Assembly: GCF_000717655.1 (NCBI RefSeq)
Contig: NZ_JNZY01000024.1
Coordinates: 1 to 64,000 of the forward strand
DNA from: Streptomyces katrae
GTDB lineage: Bacteria > Actinomycetota > Actinomycetes > Streptomycetales > Streptomycetaceae
Direction of reading: 5' to 3'
DNA length: 64,000 nt
Shown here: one piece after another, positions 8,256 through 16,464 of the stretch
How the letters are laid out: the number at the start of each line of letters is the position of its first letter
Position numbering within the stretch: the first letter of the stretch is position 1
Notes under the pieces: generated by a model
Database searches by the model: none
What the model saw: the letters and a program-made list of their open reading frames with translations, nothing else
What the model was told of the DNA's origin: nothing
Made by a program: the position numbers and the translations under genes

Positions 8256-8284
8256 GGTCACCGGCGGTTAGGTCACCGGCGGTT
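8256..8284. repeat. Two tandem copies of a 15-base unit
   Basis: The unit GGTCACCGGCGGTTA occurs twice in direct tandem immediately past the end of the minus-strand DUF4235 gene (second copy complete for 14 bases). It is too short for any array; it is probably a slippage duplication. About 430 bases between the DUF5133 start and this repeat hold no convincing gene. Confidence 0.6.
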
Positions 8285-8550
8285 CAGGCCGGCCAAGTGC
8301 CCGAGACGCGCCGTACGGCAACGGCCCCGGACCTCTGGACGGCTGCTTTGACCAGGGCGAAGATCGCGCCCTGAATTGCTGCGGCGATCAGGATCTCGCG
8401 CCACTGCCGATCCTCGTCCGTCGCGTTCGGGGCGTCATCCTCGTGCCCGGCGAGTTTCCAGACCTTTTTGAAGATCGCCCCGGCCAGCAGGCCGGCGCCG
8501 GCGCCGAGAGCCAACCCGACCGGCTTGTAGGCGACTTTCGATGCCTTCAT
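8284..8550 (-). CDS. DUF4235 family membrane protein
   Basis: An 88-residue protein with two predicted membrane-associated helices, PVGLALGAGAGLLAGAIF and ILIAAAIQGAIFALVKAAVQ, separated by the charged loop EDDAPNATDEDRQWRE: the DUF4235 layout. The start is the ATG preceded by GAGGAGG; an in-frame ATG eight codons upstream lacks such a site. Function of the family is unknown; members accompany stress and sigma-B-type genes in actinobacteria. Confidence 0.85.
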   Translation of the reverse strand: MKASKVAYKPVGLALGAGAGLLAGAIFKKVWKLAGHEDDAPNATDEDRQWREILIAAAIQGAIFALVKAAVQRSGAVAVRRVSGTWPA

Positions 8551-8847
8551 GGCCACGCCTCCTCTTTCCGTCACTGCCCAGCCGACGCGGCTCCCCGAGG
8601 CCTGACCGTCGAGGAGCCGCCCTGCGGGGCCTGTTGCTGCCGGGATCAGCGCCCGGAGCGGGCCCGCTTGCCCGCCCGGCGTTGGGCATCGGGACTCGGT
8701 GTCAGCGCGTCTCCTGCCTCAGCGTCGTGACCGCCCGGCAGGACTGCCTCTTCGGCCTCGGGGTCGTCGGCCTGTGCTTCTGGTGCTCAGTCACCGTGCA
8801 TGCTCCTGGCTTCGCGGACGGTGCCGTCGCCGCAACGGCGCGCCGGA

Positions 8848-9216
8848 TCAGATGAGACGGCCGCCGAACGGCCCGCCGATGTCGTAGTACGTGCCGATTT
8901 CCGCGCGGTAAGCCTCGTCCTGCAGGTGCTTGTCGCGGTGGAACTCGGGCGCGTTCTTGATCTGTTCCTTCGTCCGGTCGACGTAGACCGTCTCGTCGTC
9001 CAGGTCGATACGGGATACGGTGCCGGCCGGGAGGAGGACCTCCTTGCCGAAGATCCACGGACCGGTGTCCACCACGATGTACGCGGAGCCGGCCTCGTCG
9101 GAGTGCTTGTCCACCTTGCCGATACCGCCGTCGACGGCCTCGACCTTGAAGCCCGTCAGGTCGACGCCCTGCAGACGGCCCGAGGTCTCGCGGTAGCCCC
9201 ACACGTTCTCCGTCAT
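8848..9216 (-). CDS. PRC-barrel domain protein
   Basis: A 122-residue soluble protein with a PRC-barrel fold in its first 85 residues: DLTGFKVEAVDGGIGKVDK, then SAYIVVDTGPWIFGKEVLLP and SRIDLDDETVYVDRTKEQI, matching the beta-strand order of the domain. The C-terminal part (FHRDKHLQDEAYRAEIGTYY) is a helical extension common in streptomycete versions. PRC barrels bind RNA, photosynthetic centres or other proteins; target unknown here. GGAGGGG precedes the ATG. The 300 bases to the DUF4235 gene and 240 bases upstream hold no gene that I can support. Confidence 0.87.
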   Translation of the reverse strand: MTENVWGYRETSGRLQGVDLTGFKVEAVDGGIGKVDKHSDEAGSAYIVVDTGPWIFGKEVLLPAGTVSRIDLDDETVYVDRTKEQIKNAPEFHRDKHLQDEAYRAEIGTYYDIGGPFGGRLI

Positions 9217-9453
9217 GAAAATCCCCTCCGTGGTGGTTGGGTCGGCCATTCGTAACAGCGCGCCTGCCCTTCGCCTGCGGTCTCACACCCGGCGATCCGG
9301 ATTCCATGACTCAGCTGGATGCTTGCGGAGAAGACGGTGGTGGCAGACGTCGTGGGGAGCCCCGGCGGGTGCGGGAGGATAAGCCGGCCGCGGACGGGTG
9401 CCGTCCGTGGGCAACGAGCCCGGATGCCTCCCGACCTCCGCCGGGCTCGCTCA

Positions 9454-9615
9454 CTACCAGCGGTACCAGCGTCCGTTACCGCTCTTGGGCCGGGCGACGA
9501 AACCGATCAGCCACAGCACCAGCACGATGATCGCGATCCACCAGAGGATCTTCACCGCGAAACCGGCACCGAAGAGAATCAGGATGAGCAGGAGTACGAG
9601 AAGCAGGGGGACCAT
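9454..9615 (-). CDS. Small hydrophobic membrane protein, 53 aa
   Basis: Below usual ORF size but convincing. Two transmembrane helices (MVPLLLVLLLILILFGAGFA and ILWWIAIIVLVLWLIGFVA) joined by a two-residue turn, then a basic/aromatic tail NGRWYRW. This is the actinobacterial hydrophobic-protein family often found near stress genes. Likely sits in the cytoplasmic membrane; function unknown. It is about 80 bases downstream of the plasmid-stabilisation-type gene and may be cotranscribed with it. Confidence 0.8.
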   Translation of the reverse strand: MVPLLLVLLLILILFGAGFAVKILWWIAIIVLVLWLIGFVARPKSGNGRWYRW

Positions 9616-9692
9616 GAGTATCAACCTCCGGACGGGCGTGTGCCCTGCCCACTGGCCTTCCACCGTGGCGGGCAATGTGGTCGGTCGCTGGC

Positions 9693-10025
9693 CTAACCGT
9701 GGCCGAGGGCGTTCTTGAGCTGCTGCTTCGTCATGGTCGACCGCCCGTCGATGCCACGCTTCTTCGCCTCCTCGTACAGCTCGTCCTTGGTGCGTCCGGA
9801 CGAGCTGCCGCCCCCACGGGATTTCTCGCCGCCGCGCTGTGCGGCGGACTTGCCTTGCGTGGAGCTGCGACTGGCAGTCTTGCTCTCCCCCGATCGGGCG
9901 CGTTCCTTGTTCACCGTGCGCGAGGCCATCTCCTCCGCGCGTTCCTCGGACATGCCGCGCTTCTCGCCGGACTCCTTGATGTGCTCGTACTGGCGCTCGC
10001 GCTTCGGACTGGATCCTCGGGGCAT
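9693..10025 (-). CDS. Plasmid-stabilisation-type small basic protein
   Basis: A 110-residue, very hydrophilic protein. The N-terminal half (RERQYEHIKESGEKRGMSEE then RAEEMASRTVNKERARSGES) is the conserved block of the actinobacterial family often labelled plasmid stabilisation protein. A Ser/Gly/Arg linker follows, then a helical module TKDELYEEAKKRGIDGRS with TKQQLKNALGH resembling the Rho N-terminal/SAP-like nucleic-acid-binding fold. The label is historical; no partition role has been shown. GGAAGGG lies ahead of the ATG. Likely transcribed with the hydrophobic protein downstream. Confidence 0.75.
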   Translation of the reverse strand: MPRGSSPKRERQYEHIKESGEKRGMSEERAEEMASRTVNKERARSGESKTASRSSTQGKSAAQRGGEKSRGGGSSSGRTKDELYEEAKKRGIDGRSTMTKQQLKNALGHG

Positions 10026-10158
10026 GGCGGAACCCTTCCCATCGACGGTGTGGTGTCAAGGTCATGGTGCGCGTGCCCTCCTCGTCTCGCATCTCGCCGG
10101 TGGCGGACGAGGGTCGGGTGGCCGACGTCCTGTCAGCGATGCACTGCGGCCGGGCCCC

Positions 10159-11184
10159 TCACCCTCGGGGCAGCGGCGTACGCAGTGCGCTGTGCCCCCG
10201 GTCCCAGGCCACGCGGATGTGGTGTGCGAGGCGGTCCTCCAGCAGGACGGTCGCCGCGCATCCGAAGGCGATGTCGCACTCCAGGTTCGGCTCGTCGGCG
10301 AGGAGCCCGCCGATGACCTCATGGCGTACGACCTGTTCGTGGACGGCGTCGGCCTCGACGTGCTCGGCGTAGAAGTGCTCGGCCGCGGCTCCGGCCCCGC
10401 ACCGCCGCATGGCCTTGGCCAGGCGCCTCGACCCGGGCGAGGAGGTGACCTCGACGCACGCGAAGTGGCCGACGAGGGCACCCCGCAGGGCCCGGTGGAG
10501 TCCGAAGAGGGACATCAGGTTCACGGTCGCGAGCAGCGGCGCCGGGGCGTGGTCCAGGTAGCGGCCGTACGTCGGGTCCAATCCGAGGTCGGCCATCAGG
10601 TCCGCGAAGAGCCGCGCGTGGATCCGGTCGGCGTGGCCTGCGCCGAACTCGTCGTACTCGATGGCGACCATGGCCGCCTTGGCCCTGCCGGTGAGCCGGG
10701 GGATCACCCAGGCGTGCGGGTCCGCCTCCTTGAGGTGGTAAAGGGACCGCAAGGCCGCGTACTCGCGCAGCTGCCAGAGTTCGCCGGCTGTTTCGAGGTG
10801 GTGGCTGAGGCTGCCGGAGAGGTCCAGTGGCTCGACGAGCAAGGGGGCGAAGGCCTCCTCCACCGATCGGGGAGCGTGGGACAGCTCGGAGCGCAGGGCG
10901 TGCAGGAAGCGGGCTTCCAGCGCTTGACGCAGCCGCAGCAGGTCCGGGTCCCATTCGCGTGCGTCGTCCACCCCGTCGAAGCCCCGGTAGTGCGGTTCGT
11001 AGAGAAGGTAGAGGGCGAGCTGGAGGTCTTCGCCCCATGGGGCGGCCTTCAGGGCGGCCGCGGGGGTGTACTGCGGAGGACCGCCGGACCGCAGGGCCCG
11101 CAGCACGGCATCGGACAGCTCGCCCCGTCCGTCGACCAGGCGGGGGCGGACGGCGGTCGTCGGGCCCGGGCGGGGCGGTGTCAT
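10159..11184 (-). CDS. Iron-containing redox enzyme family protein (heme-oxygenase-like fold)
   Basis: A 341-residue protein of the iron-containing redox enzyme family, which shares the helical heme-oxygenase-like di-iron fold. Candidate ligand stretches include the helices IEYDEFGAGHADRIHARLF and AEHFYAEHVEADAVHEQVVRH, rich in His/Glu in i, i+3/i+4 spacing. Members oxidise or cleave diverse small molecules, so substrate is not predictable. It is the last gene of a three-gene overlapping operon: its ATG overlaps the stop of the CDGSH gene (ATGA). The arrangement methyltransferase, CDGSH and this enzyme points to a shared iron or iron-sulfur redox task. Confidence 0.85.
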   Translation of the reverse strand: MTPPRPGPTTAVRPRLVDGRGELSDAVLRALRSGGPPQYTPAAALKAAPWGEDLQLALYLLYEPHYRGFDGVDDAREWDPDLLRLRQALEARFLHALRSELSHAPRSVEEAFAPLLVEPLDLSGSLSHHLETAGELWQLREYAALRSLYHLKEADPHAWVIPRLTGRAKAAMVAIEYDEFGAGHADRIHARLFADLMADLGLDPTYGRYLDHAPAPLLATVNLMSLFGLHRALRGALVGHFACVEVTSSPGSRRLAKAMRRCGAGAAAEHFYAEHVEADAVHEQVVRHEVIGGLLADEPNLECDIAFGCAATVLLEDRLAHHIRVAWDRGHSALRTPLPRG

Positions 11185-11459
11185 GACGGGTTCCTGTCTT
11201 CGGGAGGCGCGGCGGCTCGCTCGCGTCGCCGGTGGCTGGTGTCGCACCAGGGGTAGGCGCGGCTTCGACGGCAGGTGCACACGGCGACCGTGAACCGGTC
11301 GGACCGGGCGAGCGTCCCGTCGTCCAGGACGATCTCCACCGGACCTTCGATCAGGACCGGACCCTGCGGCTCCACGGAAACCCTGCGCGCGGGCGCGGGC
11401 GTGGGCGCTGGCGCTGGCGCGGCGGCCCGGTCCGGTGTGGTGTCAGGGGTACCAGGCAC
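11181..11459 (-). CDS. CDGSH iron-sulfur domain protein
   Basis: A 92-residue protein. The N-terminal 25 residues are a Pro/Ala-rich linker. The core (GPVLIEGPVEIVLDDG) leads to the cluster-binding motif C61-T-C63, then eight residues to C72 and H76 (CTCRRSRAYPWCDTSH), the three-Cys-one-His set of CDGSH/mitoNEET [2Fe-2S] proteins. Such clusters are redox-active and can be transferred. Its start lies inside the 3-prime end of the methyltransferase gene (17-base overlap) and its stop overlaps the next start by four bases, so the three genes are translationally coupled. Confidence 0.9.
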   Translation of the reverse strand: MPGTPDTTPDRAAAPAPAPTPAPARRVSVEPQGPVLIEGPVEIVLDDGTLARSDRFTVAVCTCRRSRAYPWCDTSHRRRERAAAPPEDRNPS

Positions 11460-12132
11460 GGATGATCACCAGCTCCTCCTGTTCGTCGGTGCCGGCCGCC
11501 AGGCCCTGCTGCTCCAGCCAGGCCCGCCGCGACCGCAGGACGGGCCCCCAGGGCACGCAGGCCTTGGCGGTGACCTCCGCGGCCAGCCGCCCCACGGCCA
11601 GCCGGTCGATGGTCTCCTGAGCCCCGCACATCCCCGAGTGCACCATGAGCAGGACGCCGCCGGGCCGCAGCAGTGCCGGAGCCCGCGCGCAGATCCGGTC
11701 GATGACCCCGCGCCCGTCGGGTCCTGCGTCCCAGGCCCTCTCGGGCCCCCGCGAGGGCAATCGGGTACTCGGGGCGGGGACGTACGGCGGATTGGCCACG
11801 ACCAGGTCGTAGCGGCGCCCTGCGGTGCGGGCCGCGAAGTCGCCGTGCAGGACGCGCAAAGGAACTCGTCTGCGCAGTGCGTTCAGGCGAGCCGTCACGA
11901 TGGCGGGCCAGGCGACGTCGACCGCCGTGACCCTGGCTCCCGTGGCGGCGGCGTGCAGGGCCAGTGCTCCGGTGCCCGTACCGATCTCCAGTACGTCTTT
12001 GCGGGGCCCGAGGTCCTCTCGGGTCAGTGCCTGGGCGAGGAGCCGGGTGTCCGCCTGCGGCCGGTAGACACCCGGCAGGGCGATGAGAGCCGTGGAGAGT
12101 GCTTCCCCCGGGGTGAGAGCCGTGCTGGTCAA
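11443..12132 (-). CDS. HemK2/MTQ2-type methyltransferase
   Basis: A 229-residue class I SAM methyltransferase. Motif I is DVLEIGTGTGALALHAA and the catalytic NPPY tetrad is present in YDLVVANPPYVPAP, as in enzymes that methylate Gln or Asn amide nitrogens or N6-adenine. The short N-terminus and TG.GALA pattern match the HemK2/MTQ2 (PrmC-related) actinobacterial group. The start is a TTG at 12130-12132, chosen because GGAGGAA lies seven bases upstream; an ATG 30 codons earlier would add a Pro/Arg-rich segment without a ribosome site. First gene of the operon with the CDGSH and iron redox proteins; its real substrate is unknown. Confidence 0.85.
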   Translation of the reverse strand: MTSTALTPGEALSTALIALPGVYRPQADTRLLAQALTREDLGPRKDVLEIGTGTGALALHAAATGARVTAVDVAWPAIVTARLNALRRRVPLRVLHGDFAARTAGRRYDLVVANPPYVPAPSTRLPSRGPERAWDAGPDGRGVIDRICARAPALLRPGGVLLMVHSGMCGAQETIDRLAVGRLAAEVTAKACVPWGPVLRSRRAWLEQQGLAAGTDEQEELVIIRAWYP

Positions 12133-12724
12133 CGCGTTCCTCCGGGTCGGATGGGGCCGCGTGGGCGGGTTGCGGCCAGTGGTCGGCACGGTTCGCCTGC
12201 CCGCTGCGGAGCGTCTCATCCGGAATTCGGCGATCTTTGGGGAATCCCTGTTCTCCGGTCGACGCATCCGGCCTGGAACCTCGACTTCCGGGGTGGGACG
12301 GCCCACCGTGACCTCCGCCCGGCCGGCGCTGTCAGGGGCGGCGGCTCCTGGCCTCGGCCTGCATTGCCCCGGAGCTGCTGCACGGCGCCACACGGAGCGC
12401 CTGGGCCTGAGGGTCCTGGTCACCGGCTGGCAGCCGCAGCCCCAGCAGCGAATGGCCGAGGTGGCCGGCATCCCGGGGTCCCGCGCGGCCGCCGGAGAAC
12501 GGTATGCACTCGCCGGCTTCCGCCGGCTCCTCGAGGACCGGGCGCAGCGCGCACGCGACCAAGCCGACTTCGCCTCCGGCTGGCTGCCCCGGCCCAGAGG
12601 GTGTCCGGGCGCGGACGTCTTCCCTGACCCAGGCCGTTCCGGCGGCGCGGTGGGATACGGCGGAGGCACGCGGGGAGCGGCTCAGCCGCCGCAAGCGTTT
12701 CCTGCCAGGAACGGGGCCGGTGCT
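12133..12724. other. 592-base stretch without a supported gene
   Basis: Open frames exist on both strands, but none shows a domain or a convincing ribosome site. One plus-strand frame contains a helical, protein-like segment (RYALAGFRRLLEDRAQRARD around 12500-12560) that could be the relic of a lost gene. The methyltransferase promoter should lie at the left edge. Confidence 0.4.
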
Positions 12725-12940
12725 TCAGCGTGAGGGGTCCCACGCCTCGGGGCCGCCTCCGCGCCACTCCACGAAGTCGGGGTCTGTGAGGTCCACGTCC
12801 CCGGCGTTCTCCAGCCCGGCGGCAGCGAGAAAGACGCGGATGTCGGCCGGGCGGTGCGCGACCCCGATGGCGGTGCCGTCGTAGCGGACCCGGCGCCAGC
12901 CCTGCTCGTCGGGCGGGTAGACGATCAGCTTGGCGGACAT
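12725..12940 (-). CDS. Conserved small hypothetical protein, 71 aa
   Basis: A compact 71-residue protein of a type common in streptomycetes: MSAKLIVYPPDEQGWRRVRY, then DGTAIGVAHRPADIRVFL and the end LTDPDFVEWRGGGPEAWDPS. The pattern of short strands followed by one helix and a Trp-rich end looks folded rather than disordered. No function known. It is alone, facing away from the F420-type oxidoreductase gene. Confidence 0.7.
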   Translation of the reverse strand: MSAKLIVYPPDEQGWRRVRYDGTAIGVAHRPADIRVFLAAAGLENAGDVDLTDPDFVEWRGGGPEAWDPSR

Positions 12941-13218
12941 GAGCCCAGCCTCTTCCCCGCCCTCTCACCCGTCATCTCTCCGCAGCCGAAAGGGTGACAC
13001 CGTGCGACCAGGGGGCAGCCGGCAAGGCGCCGTTCGAGGGCGGCTTGCCCGGGCTCTCCCTTTTCAGTGACGCGTACGGCTCCATGGCCGTGGATCACCG
13101 CATCCGGGGGCGGACCCCTCCCACAGGGCCGACGCGCCGTTCCGATGTTTGTCCCCGGGGGCCAGGGGCACGCGTCGACGAGGGGGCCGACATCCCCGTC
13201 CCTGGAGGCGCGAGACCC

Positions 13219-14172
13219 ATGACGACGTTCGGGTACTTCCTGGCCTGCGAGGAATTCACCCCGGGCCAGCTCCTGGAACAGTCTCGCCGGGCCGTCGACG
13301 CCGGGTTCACCCGCCTGGCGATCTCCGACCATTTCCATCCCTGGAACGACGCGCAGGGCAACAGCCCACTGGTCTGGTCGATGATCGGGGCCTTGTCACA
13401 GACCGTGGACCTCCCGGTGACCACTCTGGTGACCTGCCCCACCATGCGCCTGCATCCAGCGGTGACGGCCCAAGCCGCGGCCACGTCGAGCCGGCTGCTC
13501 GACGGTGGGTTCGCCCTGGGCGTCGGCACCGGCGAGGCGCTCAACGAGCACATCCTCGGTGACCGCTGGCCATCGTTCGACGAGCGCGCCGAAATGCTGG
13601 AAGAGGCCGTCCAGGTGATGCGCGCCCTCTTCACCGGCCGTCAGGTCAGCCACCGGGGACGGCACTACACCGTGGAGAACGCCCGGCTGTACACCGCGCC
13701 GCACGGACGTCTGCCGATCCACGTCTCCGGCTTCGGATCGAAGGCGGCGGAACTCGCCGGGCGGATCGGCGACGGATTCGTCACCATGGGACCCGACCAG
13801 GAGGCCATCGGCCGCTTCCGGGACGCGGGAGGGGAGGGAAAGCCCGTCATCGGCGGACTGAAGGTGTGTTGGGACGCCGACCGGGAGAAGGCAGTGAACA
13901 CCGCCCACCGGCTGTGGCCGAGCGAGCACCTGCCGGGCGAACTGGCCCAGATCTTGCCGACTCCCGCCCACTTCGAGCAGGCGAGCCGGCTCGTCACCCG
14001 GGATCGGGTCTCCGAGAGCGTCCCCTGTGGCGACGACGTCGAGGAGCACGTGGCCGCCGTCCGGGCCTACATCGACGCAGGCTTCGAAGAGGTCTACATC
14101 GGACAGATCGGGCCGGACCAGAGCGCCTTCTTCGACGCCTATCGCGACAAGATCCTGCCTGCCCTCACCTGA
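13219..14172 (+). CDS. F420-dependent LLM class oxidoreductase
   Basis: A 317-residue TIM-barrel enzyme of the luciferase-like monooxygenase superfamily. It has the features of the F420-using branch: FTRLAISDHFHPWNDAQGNS near the N-terminus, VTCPTMRLHPAVTAQAAATS, LGVGTGEALNEHILGDRWP in the middle and a TIGR03557-like overall length. The GTGEALNEH segment and the SDHFHPW loop form the deazaflavin/substrate pocket in relatives. Substrate unknown. The ATG at 13219 is preceded by GGAGG at 13204-13208. No partner gene nearby. Confidence 0.88.
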   Translation: MTTFGYFLACEEFTPGQLLEQSRRAVDAGFTRLAISDHFHPWNDAQGNSPLVWSMIGALSQTVDLPVTTLVTCPTMRLHPAVTAQAAATSSRLLDGGFALGVGTGEALNEHILGDRWPSFDERAEMLEEAVQVMRALFTGRQVSHRGRHYTVENARLYTAPHGRLPIHVSGFGSKAAELAGRIGDGFVTMGPDQEAIGRFRDAGGEGKPVIGGLKVCWDADREKAVNTAHRLWPSEHLPGELAQILPTPAHFEQASRLVTRDRVSESVPCGDDVEEHVAAVRAYIDAGFEEVYIGQIGPDQSAFFDAYRDKILPALT

Positions 14173-14206
14173 GCGACTCGGTGGCGCCGGCGCCGGACGG
14201 GGTCGG

Positions 14207-14647
14207 CTACTCCACGATCAAGAGCGGGTGCGGGGGGCCGGTCGTCTCGAGGGTGTCCGAGTGGGGTGCTCCGCCGGTCGTTTGCCTCCAGACACGCACG
14301 TACGCGGTCTTCGCCGCCCAAGCGCCGAGATCGGCGGTGTCGGCGCTGTACTCCTGCCAGGTCGTGCCCTGCTCATCGGTTGTGGGCCTCCAGGTATCCG
14401 GCTTGGACGCCCACACGGTGATGCGGGTGACCGCGCGGACGTGCTGACGGAGGGGGCTGTCGGGCTCTGTGAACTCGACCGGAGCCTTGAGGGAACCCAG
14501 TCGGATGAGCCCGAGGTAGGCGAGCGAGTACACGCGTGCGTCCTCGCCCTCGTCCCACCTGTCGGGGCGCACTGTGATGGCGTTCCCCTGGTAGTACGTC
14601 GCTTCGTACAGGGTTGCCTCGATCGCAGGGCCTGCATCGTCTGCCAT
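14207..14647 (-). CDS. Hypothetical protein, possibly beta/gamma-crystallin-like
   Basis: A 146-residue protein, probably all-beta. The start IEATLYEATYYQGNAITVRP resembles a Greek-key beta/gamma-crystallin motif (aromatic-x-x-x-x-aromatic-x-G), and the strands ARVYSLAYLGLIRLGSLKAP and VRAVTRITVWASK continue the pattern. The similarity is weak and no Ca-binding N/D-x-S/T-S signature is clear, so the call is tentative. It ends 34 bases from the LLM gene, with which it converges. A 15-base tandem repeat lies just upstream. Confidence 0.55.
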   Translation of the reverse strand: MADDAGPAIEATLYEATYYQGNAITVRPDRWDEGEDARVYSLAYLGLIRLGSLKAPVEFTEPDSPLRQHVRAVTRITVWASKPDTWRPTTDEQGTTWQEYSADTADLGAWAAKTAYVRVWRQTTGGAPHSDTLETTGPPHPLLIVE

Positions 14648-14704
14648 GGCTGCCTCTCGCGGGCGCGGGGCGGCGCGGGGACCCCGTGCCTGCCGTCGTG
14701 GCCG

Positions 14705-14749
14705 GGTCGGTTCGGGTGGGGTCGGTTCACGTGGGGTCGGTTCGGGTCG
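14705..14749. repeat. Three tandem 15-base repeats
   Basis: The unit GGTCGGTTCGGGTGG is present three times head to tail (14705-14719, 14720-14734, 14735-14749) with one or two changes in copies 2 and 3. It sits in the leader between the TetR gene stop and the start of the hypothetical gene at 14647, so it could affect that gene's expression or simply be a slippage product. Confidence 0.65.
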
Positions 14750-14775
14750 CGGAAAGGTGACGACGAAGTCCGCGC

Positions 14776-15447
14776 TCAGCGAGCGGACAGCATTTCCAGC
14801 TCGGCCTCGTAGAGCAATGCGGGGTCGAGGCCCAAACCGGCGAAGTGGCCGCCGAGCTCCAGGGAGAGGACACCGTGCAGCCGGGTCCAGAACGAGACGG
14901 CCAAGGGCAGGGCCAGGGGCAGGGTCAAGGCCGGCGCAGGAGGTGCCGTCGGCCTCTCCTCGTGGTCCTCCGGTTGGGTTTCGACCGCCGTGGCGCGACC
15001 GTCCACGGTCATGGTGACACCGGCACACACGTCGAAGACGATGCCGATGATCTCCGAGGCCATCGCGGTGACATCGGCGGGGCTGCGGTATCCCGGTACC
15101 CGTGGGCCGAAGACGAGAAAGTACCGCTGCGGGTCGTCGAGAGCCCACCCGCGCAGCGCGTGCGCCAACGCGGCGAGATCACCGCCATTACGGGCGGCCG
15201 CAGCCCGGAAGGTGCCCACCAGGCTCTGGTAGGCGTCCCGAACCAGTTCGGTGAGCAGTTCCTCACGACCCGTGAAATACCGGTAGAGGGCGGCGCCACT
15301 CAGCCCCATGTGTTTGGCGATGCCGTTGAGCGAGAGTCCGCACGTCCCGGCGGCGGCTATCTGTTCCCACGCCCGTGCCTTGATCTCGGCACGCACCTGC
15401 TGGCGGTATCGCTCGCGGGGGGTCGTCGTCGCAGCTGCATCACTCAT
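14776..15447 (-). CDS. TetR/AcrR family transcriptional regulator
   Basis: A 223-residue repressor. The N-terminal HTH spans about residues 15-60: VRAEIKARAWEQIAAAGTCG, LSLNGIAKHMGLSGAALYRY and FTGREELLTELV. The C-terminal helical domain (WHG/TetR_C_13-like, beginning HALRGWALDDPQRYFLVFG) binds an unknown ligand; a 40-residue polar insertion precedes LPLAVSFWTRLHGVLSLELGG. No obvious target gene: neighbours are a hypothetical gene downstream and the gas-vesicle locus upstream, so it may act elsewhere or on itself. The upstream region has the short palindrome TCGCTCGCGA near 15478, a possible operator half. Confidence 0.88.
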   Translation of the reverse strand: MSDAAATTTPRERYRQQVRAEIKARAWEQIAAAGTCGLSLNGIAKHMGLSGAALYRYFTGREELLTELVRDAYQSLVGTFRAAAARNGGDLAALAHALRGWALDDPQRYFLVFGPRVPGYRSPADVTAMASEIIGIVFDVCAGVTMTVDGRATAVETQPEDHEERPTAPPAPALTLPLALPLAVSFWTRLHGVLSLELGGHFAGLGLDPALLYEAELEMLSAR

Positions 15448-15558
15448 GACAGCCTCCTCCTCGCGTGTTACACCCTATCGCTCGCGAGGGGATCGCTGTA
15501 CTTTCTACCTGCCCTGACGCAGACAATCAGTGGCACCCACGCTTCACGGGTTCGCAAC

Positions 15559-15732
15559 TCACCTCTTGAATTTGTCTTTTCCCTTTTCCTTGAGGCGCCT
15601 GGCCTTTCCGCGAGCCTCCAGGGCTGCGCCCTTGGCCTGCTTGGTCTTGTTTCCCATGACGTGTGCCGTCTTCTTCATCGTCCGACCGACAACCTGCTCG
15701 GCGGCCGCTTTCATTTTCTCTCTGCTGCTCAT
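15559..15732 (-). CDS. CsbD-like small charged protein, 57 aa
   Basis: A short but well-supported gene: GAGGAGC precedes the ATG and the frame is closed by TGA. The product is strongly helical and basic (MSSREKMKAAAEQVVGRTMK, then MGNKTKQAKGAALEARGKAR and RLKEKGKDKFKR), with the repeated K-G-x-x-x-E/A spacing seen in CsbD-type stress proteins. It lies between the TetR gene and gvpK on the same strand as the gas-vesicle operon and may be its last gene. A typical CsbD paralogue lies at the other end of the locus (22164-22337). Confidence 0.7.
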   Translation of the reverse strand: MSSREKMKAAAEQVVGRTMKKTAHVMGNKTKQAKGAALEARGKARRLKEKGKDKFKR

Positions 15733-15854
15733 TGCTCCTCGTTTCCCATGTCACTGCCCCTTACCCGCATGGAGCGGCGAATCCCGGACGGGTAGCCCCC
15801 GGTGCAGGTGGTGGGGCGGCAGCGTTCTCCTCCGAGCGGCGCGGGGTGACGGGG

Positions 15855-16253
15855 TCAGTCCCGGGGCGGAAGGAGGGGGCCGAGGGGACCGAGGTCGAGG
15901 TTGAGGTCTTCGAGGGCGTAGCCGTGTTCGGCGCACAGGTCGGCGAGGCTGTCATGAAGAGCGAGCAGCGTCGCGCCGAGTTCTTCTTCCTGTTCATCGG
16001 TGAGGTCGCCGGCGTCGACGCGGCGCAGGGCCTGGCGTTCGATGAGCTGGCGCAGGAGCTCGATGAGGGTGAGGACGAGTTTGAGGAGGTCTTCTGCGAC
16101 GGTGTCGGGGTCGGTGTTGAGGTGTCTGGCAGGGCGCGCTGGTTGCTCATGGGGCGTGGGAGGTGCCTGGATGAGGCGAAAGGCGTGGGTCAGGCTGTCG
16201 CCCACGTCGTGAAGACCGCGGCGGTGTGGGGGCGAGGGCCCTTCAGGGTGCAC
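15855..16253 (-). CDS. gvpK: Gas vesicle protein GvpK
   Basis: 132 residues. The GvpK signature covers the last 90: AEDLLKLVLTLIELLRQLIE, RQALRRVDAGDLTDEQEEEL and the terminal EDLNLDLGPLGPLL. GvpK is a minor gas-vesicle protein needed for assembly. The GTG at 16251-16253 is used because the reading frame closes just upstream and the gene then overlaps gvpS by 11 bases. Last recognised gvp gene of the operon. Confidence 0.93.
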   Translation of the reverse strand: MHPEGPSPPHRRGLHDVGDSLTHAFRLIQAPPTPHEQPARPARHLNTDPDTVAEDLLKLVLTLIELLRQLIERQALRRVDAGDLTDEQEEELGATLLALHDSLADLCAEHGYALEDLNLDLGPLGPLLPPRD

Positions 16254-16464
16254 TGTGGCCGCCGTCCTGCACCTGGGTGGGGGACGTCTCGGAGCTGATG
16301 GAGACGATCAGGGCGCGCAAGGAGATGCGGACGAGGTCGATGTCCGCGATGGACAGGACGATGTCACCGGTGAGGACGACCCCACCGCTGAGGAGCCGGT
16401 CGAGAAGGTCGACGAGGGCGACTTGGCGGCCGGGCAGGGGTTCTCCGTGTTCCGTAAGGGTCAT
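16243..16464 (-). CDS. gvpS: Gas vesicle protein GvpS (GvpA/J/M family)
   Basis: 73 residues, a GvpA-like paralogue. It holds the family helix-strand-strand-helix core: VALVDLLDRLLSGGVVLTGD followed by IVLSIADIDLVRISLRALIV, the positions at which GvpA has [19 protein letters not shown]. Small GvpA relatives of this kind act in nucleation or caps of the vesicle rather than the ribs. Its start overlaps the end of gvpL by four bases (ATGA), so the two are translationally coupled. Confidence 0.9.
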   Translation of the reverse strand: MTLTEHGEPLPGRQVALVDLLDRLLSGGVVLTGDIVLSIADIDLVRISLRALIVSISSETSPTQVQDGGHSAP

